DNA from: Bellilinea sp034411135
Lineage (GTDB): Bacteria > Chloroflexota > Anaerolineae > Anaerolineales > Anaerolineaceae
Assembly: GCA_034411135.1 (NCBI GenBank)
Contig: DAOUMN010000033.1
Coordinates: 1-64,000, forward strand
DNA length: 64,000 bases
Direction: 5' to 3'
Both the position numbers and the translations under genes were made by a program. The notes under the pieces were generated by a model that was not told the origin of the DNA, searched no databases, and was given only the letters and a program-made list of their open reading frames with translations. Below are positions 32,042-41,187 of this stretch, one piece after another (the stretch's first letter is position 1; each line of letters starts with the position of its first letter).

Positions 32042-32845
32042 ATGGAGTATCGCTGCGCTAACGGATTGGAATATCTCACGTTCACCATCTTCAACGATGA
32101 GGTCATACACGGAGTGTTCACCCGTAAAGGTGGGGTAAGTCCAGCGCCCTGGAATTCGCTGAACACTGGTGGTACGGTTGGGGATCCACGCGAGAATGTA
32201 ATTACCAATCGCGAGCGTATCTTCACTGCAATGGGGCTGGATGTGGACAGTATTTATGATGTCTGGCAGGTTCATTCCGATCATGTTGTCATATCTAATA
32301 CACCGCGTCCATTAGATCAACCGCACGAGAAAGCGGATGCCATTCTGACACAAAATCCCAACGTGACCCTGTTTATGCGCTTTGCGGATTGTGTACCAAT
32401 CCTGTTATACGATCCTGTTGAGCAAGTTGTCGGGCTCGTTCATGCAGGCTGGATGGGGACGGTCAATAAAATAGCCCTTAAAACCATAAGAGTAATGAAA
32501 GAACATTTGGGCTGCCAACCTGAAAACATCTTTGCCGGTATTGGTCCGTCGATTGGTCTCGACCATTATGTCGTACAGGAAGATGTGGCGGAAAAAGTGA
32601 GTGAAGCCTTTGGCGCATCTGCAAAAGAGTTGCTTAAGGCAAATACCACCTCGTTTCATTTTGATTTGTGGCAAGCCAACCGTCTTTTATTGCAGCAAGC
32701 AGGAGTATATGCAATTGAATTGGCGGGCGAATGTACTGCATGCGACACAATACGCTGGTATTCCCACCGGGCAGAGCGGGGGAAGACCGGACGGTTCGGA
32801 GCACTAATTCGTCTTAAGCATACCCGTGCAAACAGCCTGGAGTGA
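32042..32845 (+). CDS. pgeF: Purine nucleoside phosphorylase/laccase-domain protein PgeF (YfiH)
   Basis: A 267-residue multicopper-like fold protein with the diagnostic motifs HGVFTRKGGVS, VWQVHSDHV, RFADCVPILLYDP and VVGLVHAGWMGT, and a later metal-site motif CTACD near the end. Family members phosphorolyse or deaminate purine nucleosides and the E. coli member guards peptidoglycan composition. The first ATG inside the conserved region was chosen (32042), with GGGATAAGCGG upstream. It opens the pgeF-yggS-yggT-yggU cluster that is also seen in many bacteria. Confidence 0.92.
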   Translation: MEYRCANGLEYLTFTIFNDEVIHGVFTRKGGVSPAPWNSLNTGGTVGDPRENVITNRERIFTAMGLDVDSIYDVWQVHSDHVVISNTPRPLDQPHEKADAILTQNPNVTLFMRFADCVPILLYDPVEQVVGLVHAGWMGTVNKIALKTIRVMKEHLGCQPENIFAGIGPSIGLDHYVVQEDVAEKVSEAFGASAKELLKANTTSFHFDLWQANRLLLQQAGVYAIELAGECTACDTIRWYSHRAERGKTGRFGALIRLKHTRANSLE

Positions 32846-32851
32846 CCGGGG

Positions 32852-33607
32852 ATGACTATCACCAGCGCAGCAATTCGAGAAAATTACATCAGAGTCCGTG
32901 AGCAGGTCATAAATGCAGCTATCAGTTGTGGACGCAGGCCGGAGGACGTGAAATTGGTTGTGGTCTCCAAGGGGCATCCGGTGGAGGTCGTTCGGTCAGC
33001 CATCGAGGCGGGTATTACTCTATTTGGGGAAAATTACCCCGAAGAGGCGGTATTGAAAATATCATCGATTGGTTACCAACCTGGATTGGAATGGCATATG
33101 ATCGGTCATCTGCAAAGCCGAAAAGCCAGGCTGGTTTGTGCTCACTTTGATTGGATGCATTCGCTCGACAGCCTGCGATTGGCAGAAAAAATGGCGCGAA
33201 TACTGCAAGAACAAAACCGCCGATTACCGGTTCTGTTGGAATTCAATGTCGGTGGTGAAGCGAGTAAATACGGCTGGCAGGTGGCTGACCCTGATCAATG
33301 TGAAGTCTTGATACCCGAATTGGAAGCAATTTTTAATCTTAAGGAATTGGATATTCGCGGGCTGATGACTATGCCGCCGCTAACCGTTTCGCCTGAAGAA
33401 GCCTACGGGTATTTCATCCGCTTAAGCCAATTGCGTGATTTTCTCCAAAAAGTTTTCCCCAGTGCCAAATTAACCGAGCTTTCCATGGGTACCAGTGCAG
33501 ATTTCATACACGCGATACGGGCTGGCGCGACTATGGTTCGTATCGGTCAGGCGATTTTAGGTGCACGACCACCCAAATCCATTTCGAATCAGGTGAATAA
33601 TGATTAA
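32852..33607 (+). CDS. PLP homeostasis protein (YggS/PROSC)
   Basis: A 251-residue PLP-binding barrel protein without known catalysis. It has the PLP lysine in KLVVVSKGHPVEVV, and the EWHMIGHLQSRKAR and TELSMGTSADFIHAI (usually SMGMS) segments. Length fits. It follows pgeF by 6 bp and its stop overlaps the yggT-like start. A role in vitamin B6 balance is known for the family. No odd features apart from the Thr in SMGTS. Confidence 0.93.
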   Translation: MTITSAAIRENYIRVREQVINAAISCGRRPEDVKLVVVSKGHPVEVVRSAIEAGITLFGENYPEEAVLKISSIGYQPGLEWHMIGHLQSRKARLVCAHFDWMHSLDSLRLAEKMARILQEQNRRLPVLLEFNVGGEASKYGWQVADPDQCEVLIPELEAIFNLKELDIRGLMTMPPLTVSPEEAYGYFIRLSQLRDFLQKVFPSAKLTELSMGTSADFIHAIRAGATMVRIGQAILGARPPKSISNQVNND

Positions 33608-33863
33608 TTTTCTTATTACTCTCGTGCAAACGCTTGGCACGGTATTATTCATTGTTGTTATTGTGAATGTCGTGCTGTCCTATTTTCTGTCGCCATATCA
33701 TCCGGTGCGGTCTGCCCTGGATCGAATTGTTGAACCACTGCTAAGCCCCATCCGGCGGGTAGTCCCTCCGTTGGGAATGATCGATTTCAGCCCGTTAATC
33801 CTAATCATCTTGATTCAGGTGGTTGAAATGGTGCTTATCATGATTCTTAATTCACTGAGATAG
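33600..33863 (+). CDS. YggT family membrane protein
   Basis: An 87-residue protein with two membrane helices (LVQTLGTVLFIVVIVNVVLS and SPLILIILIQVVEMVLIMIL) and the linking sequence SPYHPVRSALDRIVEPLLSP typical of YggT, which includes plastid CCB3-like members. Its ATG overlaps the yggS stop (8 bp). Role unclear; in some bacteria it affects osmotic tolerance or cell division placement. Confidence 0.88.
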   Translation: MINFLITLVQTLGTVLFIVVIVNVVLSYFLSPYHPVRSALDRIVEPLLSPIRRVVPPLGMIDFSPLILIILIQVVEMVLIMILNSLR

Positions 33864-33867
33864 AACC

Positions 33868-34203
33868 ATGCCCGGACAAAAGAAGCATCGTTTTCATGAT
33901 GGTCGATCTGGTTCCGCGATAGCGGTTCACATCATCTTGAAAGCAAAGGAAAACCGCATTGAAAAAATTGCTCCGAATGGCATGATTTGGGTAGGTATGA
34001 CCTGCCAACATCATGATGATCATCTCAATAAGGAACTGCTTGCATTTCTGGCGCGTGTCTTTGAGGTCAAAGCGGGCGATCTGGAACTGATTGGTGGAGA
34101 AAACAGCGTGGACAAATGGATCACGGTGATTGGACGAAATCCGGAGCAGATTCAGGCTATTCTGGAAAAACAGTTTAATTTATCTTCGAGAAGCCGTACT
34201 TGA
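33868..34203 (+). CDS. DUF167/UPF0235 protein (YggU)
   Basis: A 111-residue protein, fold with a small alpha/beta core (AVHIILKAKENRIEKIAP, LNKELLAFLARVFEV, KWITVIGRNPEQIQAIL). A His/Arg-rich lead of about 15 residues precedes the usual start of the domain. It ends the cluster; its last 29 bp overlap the end of the NACHT gene on the opposite strand. Function unknown; the family is widespread and small. Confidence 0.88.
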   Translation: MPGQKKHRFHDGRSGSAIAVHIILKAKENRIEKIAPNGMIWVGMTCQHHDDHLNKELLAFLARVFEVKAGDLELIGGENSVDKWITVIGRNPEQIQAILEKQFNLSSRSRT

Positions 34204-36703
34204 TCAAGTCCGGCATTTCTGTGCCAGCCAGACACATATAGCGTAATGCATAATAAGCGCTATCGCGCAGTTCGATACTGGTATCGAACAACAAGGGGTA
34301 AATGCGCGAAATGACACCTTCGTTGCCGAAGTTGCGCAGGTACCAGAGCGATGCAAGGCGTTCGTCTTCATTATCGGATTTTAGTGCTTCCAGAAGAATA
34401 GGCACCGGTGAATCGGCGCGCGAGATGCCAACCCCGCGTTTTGCGCCAAACGCGATCAGCCAGGCTGAATCGGCTGGATTAGGCAAGGGACGTGGGATGT
34501 ACGGATTGGGTCTTTGGCGGTTTTCGAGTGCCTGTCCGGCAGCGTTGCGCACAACCCATTGACCATCTTCCACAGCAATCTTTTCGAGTATATCTACGAC
34601 CCACTCCTCATCGATCAAAGCTAACCCGAATACTGCTGAGCGGCGCACGAGTAAGTCTTCGGAATGTACCAGCTCTTTGAGCTTTTCCCAGCCGATGTGT
34701 GGATCGAGAGCGAGTGTTTCGGCTGCTGCCAGGCGCAAGGATTCATCGGCGTAGTGAATGCAGTTTAGGCGAGCTTCCAGAGCTTCGTTGTTCTCAAAGC
34801 ATGCCAGCGCAAAGCATGCTGAATAGCGAACTTCCGCGCGCTCATCATTTAGCAGAGTTTGCAAGTCTTTGATACTCTTGTTGTCTTGGAGCGCACCGAG
34901 TCCGAGAGCCGCGAGGCTGCGCAATGAACTGGATGGTGAAGTGATGAATTGTTTATAAAGCAGGGCAAGTGCCGGATCATTGGAGGTGGCGCTGGCAGCC
35001 AATAATTCAACCCGGATTGCAAATGGGAGGGTATCATTCTGAAGCAAGTTGGCAAGTCGCCGCATGACTTTGGATCGTCCCAAATGATTTGAAGGGGTAT
35101 CGCGCATCCAGCGGGCTGAATTGATCAGGTTTATGAAGAGTGGCGGCTGATCGTTTGTCAGGTAGGTTTCGAGCCACGCGTCTGGATGGTAAATGGTCAG
35201 GTAATGAAGGTATTCAGCCTCAAGTGCGCTGCTCGGATTGCTGTTAATGTTGGGTTGCGAGTAAGGTTGCTGGCTGGCTGCCAGGTAACCCGCCCAAACT
35301 GGTGAGGTAAAACCCAAAGTATCGTTTTTGTGCTCGACCAAAATGCCGGCACCCACCGCCAGGGACAGGATTTTTCCACCGGAAGTAAGTGTTTTAGCTT
35401 TGGCATCTTTATGTGGGATTGGCGCGTGAATGGTGGCGTCTTCCTGGAGAAGAGGTTCATCCTCCAGTTGAGCGACCTTGTAACCGGCAAGCAGTTTCTC
35501 GGCTTCCGAATAGTCCAGGCAGGCTTGATGTTTTTCGATCACTGTCTTTGACAACAATCCCAATGCGGCGAGTGGGATCCGGTTTTGGGTAACCCGCGCA
35601 AGATATGCCAGTATGGCATCCGACTCGCTATCACCGGGTAGATCGCCCGCCAGTGCCCCCCATACTCTGAGTGTCCATTGCAGCGGTGAATAATACAGCG
35701 GATCGTGGCTGAGCCAGTTGGTTAGCAGCAAATCGTCCAAAATTTGAATTTTCGTCTGCTGGGTTACATTGACCCCTATCAGATTGTTCCATAACTTACC
35801 CCAACGACTGATGAAATCCTCAATTTGATGTGGAGTCCAGCCTGCAAGCATAAGTGGTTCAAAGCCCAAACCAGTTAACCCATCCAGGTAGTGATTGGAT
35901 GCTGCGATGACCCAGCGAATTTGGGGATATTCCGTCAAAATCTGCCTGACAAACTGATGAGCGGTTTTAAGCAAGGGGGCGCTTAATTCGTCAAAGCCAT
36001 CCACGATCAATATGATCTTGCCTTCTTCTGCAACGCTGCGGATGAAACCAGACAACTGTGGAAGTGCGGTGACTGGGATGGATTGTGATGCCGATTTGAT
36101 CAGCGGATCGAGTAAGTCCTTGCGTTCAGCAGGTTCGAAATCGACGTCGAGAATATGCAAATACACCGGGATGTATTGTGACAGGCTGCCCAAGGCGGGG
36201 TCCTGGCGGGCGAGTTGTGAAGCCAGATACGCCAGAGCGGTTGATTTTCCACTTCCGCCGCTACCGATCAGAGCGATATTGCATCCGCCTTGAAGCGCTT
36301 GGGGAATACTTAGACGAACGCTGCCAAAGCGAGCAGAGAATTCTGGAAAATCGGATTGGTATGGCACAATGATGGATGAATACCGTTCAAGGCTAACCGG
36401 GTTTTCGGGGTCTATCTGTGAAGGGGGCGCCAGAATTTCAGGTTTGACCACAATTTCATCCAAGGAAAAAAGGGTAGAACCGAGATGATTGCGCTGCGCG
36501 CGGCGCAGGACATCCTGGCGGAGAGCGCTTTCAACCCCTGACATGCGCTGGCGGCGGTTGTTCTCCACGATTTGCTGCACGGTTTGCTTTATAAAGGGGA
36601 AACCTTTCCACAAGCGTTGAAGCAGAAACCAAAACAAGGTCCCGCCGATAAAGCCAAGCCAGAACGAAAGGCGATCCAGAGCAAAATTATCTAATCCGAA
36701 CAT
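34175..36703 (-). CDS. Membrane-anchored NACHT-type STAND ATPase with HEAT repeats
   Basis: An 842-residue protein. One N-terminal membrane helix (residues 12-28, WLGFIGGTLFWFLL) is followed by a basic amphipathic stretch. The NTPase has Walker A GSGGSGKST (147-155), a Walker B IILIVDGFDEL (230-240) with two acidic residues, and ARC-like helices after it. The last 280 residues are HEAT/Armadillo repeats (LRSLAALGLGALQDNKSIKD, VRYSACFALACFENNEAL, VRRSAVFGLALIDEEW, VRNAAGQALE). This is the STAND layout: anchor, switch, sensor. Many prokaryotic NACHT proteins defend against phages, but others regulate development, and no effector enzyme or toxin is fused here. Co-transcribed with the coiled-coil zinc-ribbon gene (6 bp). 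Confidence 0.85.
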   Translation of the reverse strand: MFGLDNFALDRLSFWLGFIGGTLFWFLLQRLWKGFPFIKQTVQQIVENNRRQRMSGVESALRQDVLRRAQRNHLGSTLFSLDEIVVKPEILAPPSQIDPENPVSLERYSSIIVPYQSDFPEFSARFGSVRLSIPQALQGGCNIALIGSGGSGKSTALAYLASQLARQDPALGSLSQYIPVYLHILDVDFEPAERKDLLDPLIKSASQSIPVTALPQLSGFIRSVAEEGKIILIVDGFDELSAPLLKTAHQFVRQILTEYPQIRWVIAASNHYLDGLTGLGFEPLMLAGWTPHQIEDFISRWGKLWNNLIGVNVTQQTKIQILDDLLLTNWLSHDPLYYSPLQWTLRVWGALAGDLPGDSESDAILAYLARVTQNRIPLAALGLLSKTVIEKHQACLDYSEAEKLLAGYKVAQLEDEPLLQEDATIHAPIPHKDAKAKTLTSGGKILSLAVGAGILVEHKNDTLGFTSPVWAGYLAASQQPYSQPNINSNPSSALEAEYLHYLTIYHPDAWLETYLTNDQPPLFINLINSARWMRDTPSNHLGRSKVMRRLANLLQNDTLPFAIRVELLAASATSNDPALALLYKQFITSPSSSLRSLAALGLGALQDNKSIKDLQTLLNDERAEVRYSACFALACFENNEALEARLNCIHYADESLRLAAAETLALDPHIGWEKLKELVHSEDLLVRRSAVFGLALIDEEWVVDILEKIAVEDGQWVVRNAAGQALENRQRPNPYIPRPLPNPADSAWLIAFGAKRGVGISRADSPVPILLEALKSDNEDERLASLWYLRNFGNEGVISRIYPLLFDTSIELRDSAYYALRYMCLAGTEMPDLIKYGFSKIN

Positions 36704-36709
36704 GGGTGG

Positions 36710-37411
36710 TCACCCTGCATAAATGATCCTGCCGCAAGAAGGGCAGTATACAATTGCGGCTGGCGAACGGGCTGCCTGGCATTGGGCAGGGGTTAATCCT
36801 GCGCCGCAGGCGGTACAGGCATAATCCTCCACTGCTGCGACAGCAATTCCCTGCTTGCGCTGGCGTAAATTGTTATACTGGGTCAAATTGTTTTCAAGAA
36901 CCTGAGAAACGACCGCGTTGCGCTCGATGAGCAAGCGCTCTTTGTCGTTTTCAAGCCGGGATTGTTCACCGATCAAACCGGCATGTTGCTGAGTGACCAG
37001 GGCTTCGGTTTGAGCCATCTGCTGTTGAGCATCCTCGTATGCGGAGCGTACAGATTCCAGTTGGATCATAATTTCCAGTTGCTGGTCTTCTAAACCGGAT
37101 ATACCGCGCTTGAGTGACGCTACCTCACTTTGCAAGTCTTGCAACTCTTTTGGAACCTTGATTCGCCCAGAATACAGGTTGGCTTCACTTTGTTCCAGTT
37201 TTAACCGCCGGCTTTCGACTTCGTGCTCGATCTTTTTGAGGGAACGCTGTACTTGCTCAACCTGGGCATGAATACGATTTGATTCTTCGCGGGCGGACAC
37301 CAAGCGGGTGTCGTTTGCGATCTCATTTTGAATAACATGAATTCGTTGCCGAATTTGATCCAGCTGACTATCGATTTTCTGCAATTGGTATAAATGAAAA
37401 GATTGGCTCAT
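36710..37411 (-). CDS. Coiled-coil protein with C4 zinc ribbon (DUF164-like)
   Basis: A 233-residue protein. Residues 5-180 form one long coiled coil in heptads (FHLYQLQKIDSQLDQIRQR, EQVQRSLKKIEHEVESRRLK, LEQSEANL), and the end is a C4 zinc ribbon (YACTACGAGLTPAQCQAA, YCPSCGRIIYAG). This is the DUF164/zf-RING_7 family, for example the chlamydial CdsZ/CT398 proteins. It is the first gene of a two-gene unit with the NACHT ATPase and starts divergently from the glycosyltransferase-like gene. The function in free-living bacteria is not known. Confidence 0.85.
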   Translation of the reverse strand: MSQSFHLYQLQKIDSQLDQIRQRIHVIQNEIANDTRLVSAREESNRIHAQVEQVQRSLKKIEHEVESRRLKLEQSEANLYSGRIKVPKELQDLQSEVASLKRGISGLEDQQLEIMIQLESVRSAYEDAQQQMAQTEALVTQQHAGLIGEQSRLENDKERLLIERNAVVSQVLENNLTQYNNLRQRKQGIAVAAVEDYACTACGAGLTPAQCQAARSPAAIVYCPSCGRIIYAG

Positions 37412-37468
37412 AATAATTCTAATGCGGCGAGTTGTGAAAAGGTGAGTCTATTAACGATTTTCCGGGAG

Positions 37469-37497
37469 TTGCGGACTGATATTAACTCAAGTATACT
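37469..37497 (+). promoter_or_regulatory. Promoter of the GT-C-like membrane gene
   Basis: TTGCGG (37469-37474) and TATACT (37492-37497) are 17 bp apart. The predicted transcript would start about ten bases before the ATG at 37514, with no ribosome binding site between, so leader length is minimal. Confidence 0.5.
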
Positions 37498-37513
37498 TCA
37501 ATTCGAAATCCCA

Positions 37514-39052
37514 ATGGTTCAAAAATCGAACGGGTTCCTACTGGCTGGAATACTCTTCCTGATCACCGCACCCTTCCTGGCTGGCTGGTACTTGCAGGGG
37601 GAAAATTTCGCATACACGGGATTTCTGCTCAACCCGATCGATGGAAACAGCTACCTGGCAAAGATGCAGATTGGACTGCGCGGCGAATGGTTGTTTCAGC
37701 TGCCGTATACCGCTCAGCAAGGTGAGGGCGGATACCTATTTTTATTTTATATATTTCTGGGGCATCTTGCCCGATGGACACAAATCGAACCGATTTTCAT
37801 TTTTCACCTGGCGCGAGTCCTCGGTGCAGTTTTTTTGGTTTTTAGCCTATCTCGCTACGTGTCTGTTTCATTGGGGAGTGTCGATCGGAGTGTGCTGCGT
37901 CGAATCGTTCAATTGCTTCTATTTGGTTCCGGGTTGGGTTGGTTGGCGGCATTTGCAGGTGGCTTTACAATGGATTTTTGGGTCGCGGAAGCCTACCCGT
38001 TCTTGTCCATGCTGGCAAATCCGCATTTCCCGCTGGGATTGGCGATCCTGCTTCAATATTTGTCCGCCCTGCAGATGGATCGTTTGGAAAATTATGGAGT
38101 GTGGATCGTTGCAGGCGTGCTGATCGCCATCATTTTACCATTCGGTGTGGTGGTGGCTGCTGTAATCAGTGTATTGGTGGTTGCTATCCGGTTCTGGCGC
38201 GAGAAAAGGATCGCTTGGCGGTTGCCGTTTGTATTTCTGTTTCCAGCAGGGGGGCTGTTACTGTACCAATTTTTAGTAATCCTGAACGATCCACTGCTGG
38301 CTGCCTGGAACAGCCAGAACCACACTCCTACACTACCTGTGTGGGATTTGTTGATATCTTTTGCACCGGCGATTTTGCTGGCTGGGGCTGGTTTATGGCA
38401 ATGGATACGGAAACGCAGCGATCCGAATCTGGATAGTGCAGCTGCCTGGCTGATTGCAGGAGTGGTGTTAGCTTATATACCATTTCCCCTGCAAAGACGT
38501 TTTTTGCTGGGTTTATATATTCCCATCGGCGTCTTTGCGGGTGTTGGGATGCTGGCGTTAGTGGCTAACAAAATCCGCGCATTTAAGCGACTGTTTAGCA
38601 TTGTTTTTTTGTTCAGCATCATGACCAACGTATTCATCTTGCTTGGGGGGATGCAGGCGGGCAGCCAACATGAGCTTTGGTTGTATCAGCGAAGCGACCA
38701 GCGGGCTGCCTTGATCTGGCTTGACAAACAAGCGTGTGCGAATAGACCCGTGGTATTAGCCAACCCGGTTCTGGGCTTATTTATCCCTGCCAACACCCAA
38801 TGCCGGGTTATTTATGGTCACCCCTTTGAGACGGTTGATGCGATTGCACGGGAAGAAGAGGTTCGGCGCATCTTTTCCGCTGGGATGACCGCTGAGGATT
38901 TACAAGTTTATTTGGAAAACTGGCAGGTCAGTTATATTTTGCTGGATGAGATCACTGATCAAATGGCTTTGGAGCGATTGCGTGAGATTGGGTTGTCAAC
39001 AGTTTACCAAAACCTGACAGTCTCGATCCTAAAAATGAGCGCCGTGCCATGA
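37514..39052 (+). CDS. Polytopic membrane protein, GT-C glycosyltransferase-like
   Basis: A 512-residue protein with about ten membrane helices and an extracytoplasmic C-terminal domain (about residues 390-512). The first loop motif (LLNPIDGNSYLAKMQIGLRG) and LFLFYIFLGHLARWTQIEPI resemble the GT-C fold, where an early acidic loop binds a polyprenyl-phosphate sugar. Start 37514 was chosen over a longer frame from 37394 that lies in the neighbouring divergent gene. Its stop overlaps the next gene (ATGA), and two YfhO-like proteins follow. Family not named with certainty. Confidence 0.7.
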   Translation: MVQKSNGFLLAGILFLITAPFLAGWYLQGENFAYTGFLLNPIDGNSYLAKMQIGLRGEWLFQLPYTAQQGEGGYLFLFYIFLGHLARWTQIEPIFIFHLARVLGAVFLVFSLSRYVSVSLGSVDRSVLRRIVQLLLFGSGLGWLAAFAGGFTMDFWVAEAYPFLSMLANPHFPLGLAILLQYLSALQMDRLENYGVWIVAGVLIAIILPFGVVVAAVISVLVVAIRFWREKRIAWRLPFVFLFPAGGLLLYQFLVILNDPLLAAWNSQNHTPTLPVWDLLISFAPAILLAGAGLWQWIRKRSDPNLDSAAAWLIAGVVLAYIPFPLQRRFLLGLYIPIGVFAGVGMLALVANKIRAFKRLFSIVFLFSIMTNVFILLGGMQAGSQHELWLYQRSDQRAALIWLDKQACANRPVVLANPVLGLFIPANTQCRVIYGHPFETVDAIAREEEVRRIFSAGMTAEDLQVYLENWQVSYILLDEITDQMALERLREIGLSTVYQNLTVSILKMSAVP

Positions 39053-41184
39053 ATCGCCGCCAGATTGCGACCCTTGTATTACTTCTGCCTTTCGTGCCCT
39101 GGCTTCTGGCAGCGGGTAATTTTTTCTATCCTCGATTTTCGGAATATTCTGACCTGACGATCAGCCATTTGCCAAATGCTCTGCAACTCTTGCATGCCCT
39201 CCGCGACAGTGGACAGATCCCAATGTGGTCAAATACCATCCTTGGCGGTTATCCGTTTTCAGCCAATCCCCTGGCGGGACTATGGTACATGCCAGGCTGG
39301 CTGGCGTATTTATTACCGCAGCCGTTTGGTTTCAATGGGGTCGTGATACTTCACATTTTCTGGGGCGGATACGGAATGCTGACCTTGCTGCGAGCATACG
39401 GACTAAAAGAAAGTTCAGCTTTGTTGGGGGCACTCAGTTTTCTGTTGATGCCTAAATTATTTGCTCATTTTGGGGCTGGGCATGTCACGCTGCTTTATGC
39501 ATTTGCCTGGACGCCCTGGCTGTTGGTTGCAGAACAAGCGCGATTAAAGAGCGGGTTGTGGTGGCTGCCCGCTGGCGTATTGGGATTGATTGCCCTGGCA
39601 GATGTTCGTTGGCTGGCTTATGCGCTTGTTTTGTGGGTTGGTTACTCGGTTTGCGCCTTTTGTACACAGTCCCAAATAGAGCGCCGGTGGGGAAACGTTG
39701 CAGGTTGGTTTTTACAATCCGGCGGTGTGGTTATTTGGAGTTTGCTCTTAGCGCTGATACTGTTATTACCTTTATTCGAGTACACCCAACTCTCAACCCG
39801 CGCCTGGATGTCGAGTTCTGATTCGTTGCAATACTCGCTCCCGTTTGAGGAATTGCTGGGGTTATGGATACCGGATTTTGGCGGTTTTGCTGAATGGACA
39901 TTGTATCCGGGCAGCCTGGTTTTTTATTTAATAATCTACTGTCTGAGTATTCCGGATGTGCGTAGAAAATGCGCATTCTGGCTGATCGTGCTGGCCGGTG
40001 GTATTCTGCTGTCGTTGGGCGAACAATTGCCCCTGATGAACTTGGTCGCGCAATTGCCAGGTTTTGATTTGCTCCGTGTTCCAACCCGTTTTTACTTTTT
40101 ATCCGGGCTTGCCTTGTGTATCATTGCGGCTTATGCTCTGGATGATTTACTGAAACGCGATACACTTCATCGCCCAGATGCAGTATTTTTTATGACTCCC
40201 TTTGGTGCGTTCGTTTTCTTTCTTGGTGTCGGTATTTTGATTATGGGGGGAACGCTTGCGGCAAATTTGATTTGGGCGGCTGGCGGTTTTCTGATCTCGA
40301 TTGTGATTTTATCCCTGGCACAGCGAGTACGACGATCTTTGCGTTGGGTTGAGTTTGTCTTTCCGCTGTTCCTCGTACTCGACTTAAGTGGTGTCAACGC
40401 ACAAAGTTTATCGATCTGGTCCTCAGATGTGATTTTCGATCAAGGAGAGCCAGCTGCCAGTTTTGTGGCAAGCCAGCCTGGAGACTTTCGCATATACACA
40501 CCATCGAATAGCATTCCGCAGCATAAGGCAGCTTCGATGGGTATTCGTATGGCAAACGGAATTGACCCGCTGCAGTTGCAAACCTACTGGGAATATATGC
40601 GAACCGCGAGCGGTGTTCCGGAAAGCGGATATTCGGTTACGCTTCCGCCACTGGAGGGGAAAGACGTTCGATTAGCTAACCGAAAGGCGATCCCTGATGC
40701 GGACAAATTAGGGTTACTTTCAGTGCGTTACATAGTCAGCGAGTTTCCATTGTCGGTGGATGGATTAAACCTGGTGTTTCAGGACGGCGATACCCGCGTG
40801 TACGAAAACGATAAATTTGTGCCTTGGGTGCGGATCACTGACCAAAATGGCGCGGTGAAGCCGGAATTTCCAACGTATATCTCAAAGCCGGGCTACTATA
40901 AAATCCAAGTTAACGAAGCGGGTCTGTTGACGGTTGCCGATGTGGATTATCCTGGTTGGGAAGTGTATATTGATGGCAAGCCAGCTAAAAAAATTCGCGT
41001 AGCCAATTTGTTGGTCGGGGTGAATGTGCCCAGGGGGGCTCAGCAAGTTGAGTTTATTTTTCGGTCGGAAAGTTTGATATTGGGAACGATTGTCTCGATT
41101 ACCGCCTGGCTGGGTTGGATGGCTGTAATGGTTTTCTCATGGATGTCGTTTTTGAAAAGAAAACTAAATTCGAGAGGGGCTTAA
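39049..41184 (+). CDS. YfhO-like polytopic membrane protein (first copy)
   Basis: A 711-residue protein with about 12 helices and a large C-terminal beta-rich domain. The opening loop PRFSEYSDLTISHLPNALQL and later LGGYPFSANPLAG, AHFGAGHVTLLYAFAWTPWL are the YfhO/GT-C style. The end VDYPGWEVYIDGKPAKKIRV is the extracytoplasmic YfhO tail. Such proteins in Firmicutes glycosylate lipoteichoic acid or transfer sugars from undecaprenyl carriers. Overlaps the preceding gene by ATGA and lies 3 bp before the next. Confidence 0.75.
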   Translation: MNRRQIATLVLLLPFVPWLLAAGNFFYPRFSEYSDLTISHLPNALQLLHALRDSGQIPMWSNTILGGYPFSANPLAGLWYMPGWLAYLLPQPFGFNGVVILHIFWGGYGMLTLLRAYGLKESSALLGALSFLLMPKLFAHFGAGHVTLLYAFAWTPWLLVAEQARLKSGLWWLPAGVLGLIALADVRWLAYALVLWVGYSVCAFCTQSQIERRWGNVAGWFLQSGGVVIWSLLLALILLLPLFEYTQLSTRAWMSSSDSLQYSLPFEELLGLWIPDFGGFAEWTLYPGSLVFYLIIYCLSIPDVRRKCAFWLIVLAGGILLSLGEQLPLMNLVAQLPGFDLLRVPTRFYFLSGLALCIIAAYALDDLLKRDTLHRPDAVFFMTPFGAFVFFLGVGILIMGGTLAANLIWAAGGFLISIVILSLAQRVRRSLRWVEFVFPLFLVLDLSGVNAQSLSIWSSDVIFDQGEPAASFVASQPGDFRIYTPSNSIPQHKAASMGIRMANGIDPLQLQTYWEYMRTASGVPESGYSVTLPPLEGKDVRLANRKAIPDADKLGLLSVRYIVSEFPLSVDGLNLVFQDGDTRVYENDKFVPWVRITDQNGAVKPEFPTYISKPGYYKIQVNEAGLLTVADVDYPGWEVYIDGKPAKKIRVANLLVGVNVPRGAQQVEFIFRSESLILGTIVSITAWLGWMAVMVFSWMSFLKRKLNSRGA

Positions 41185-41187
41185 TCT

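Noticed and set aside
34175..36703. The NACHT ATPase as a known Avs-type anti-phage system.
   Set aside because: No effector domain, nuclease or protease is fused or adjacent and the sensor is HEAT, not TPR. The defence label is not supported beyond the general NACHT layout.
37394..37513. Longer N-terminus for the gene at 37514.
   Set aside because: It would overlap the start of the divergent DUF164 gene and lacks a ribosome binding site; the membrane helix begins right after MVQKSNG.
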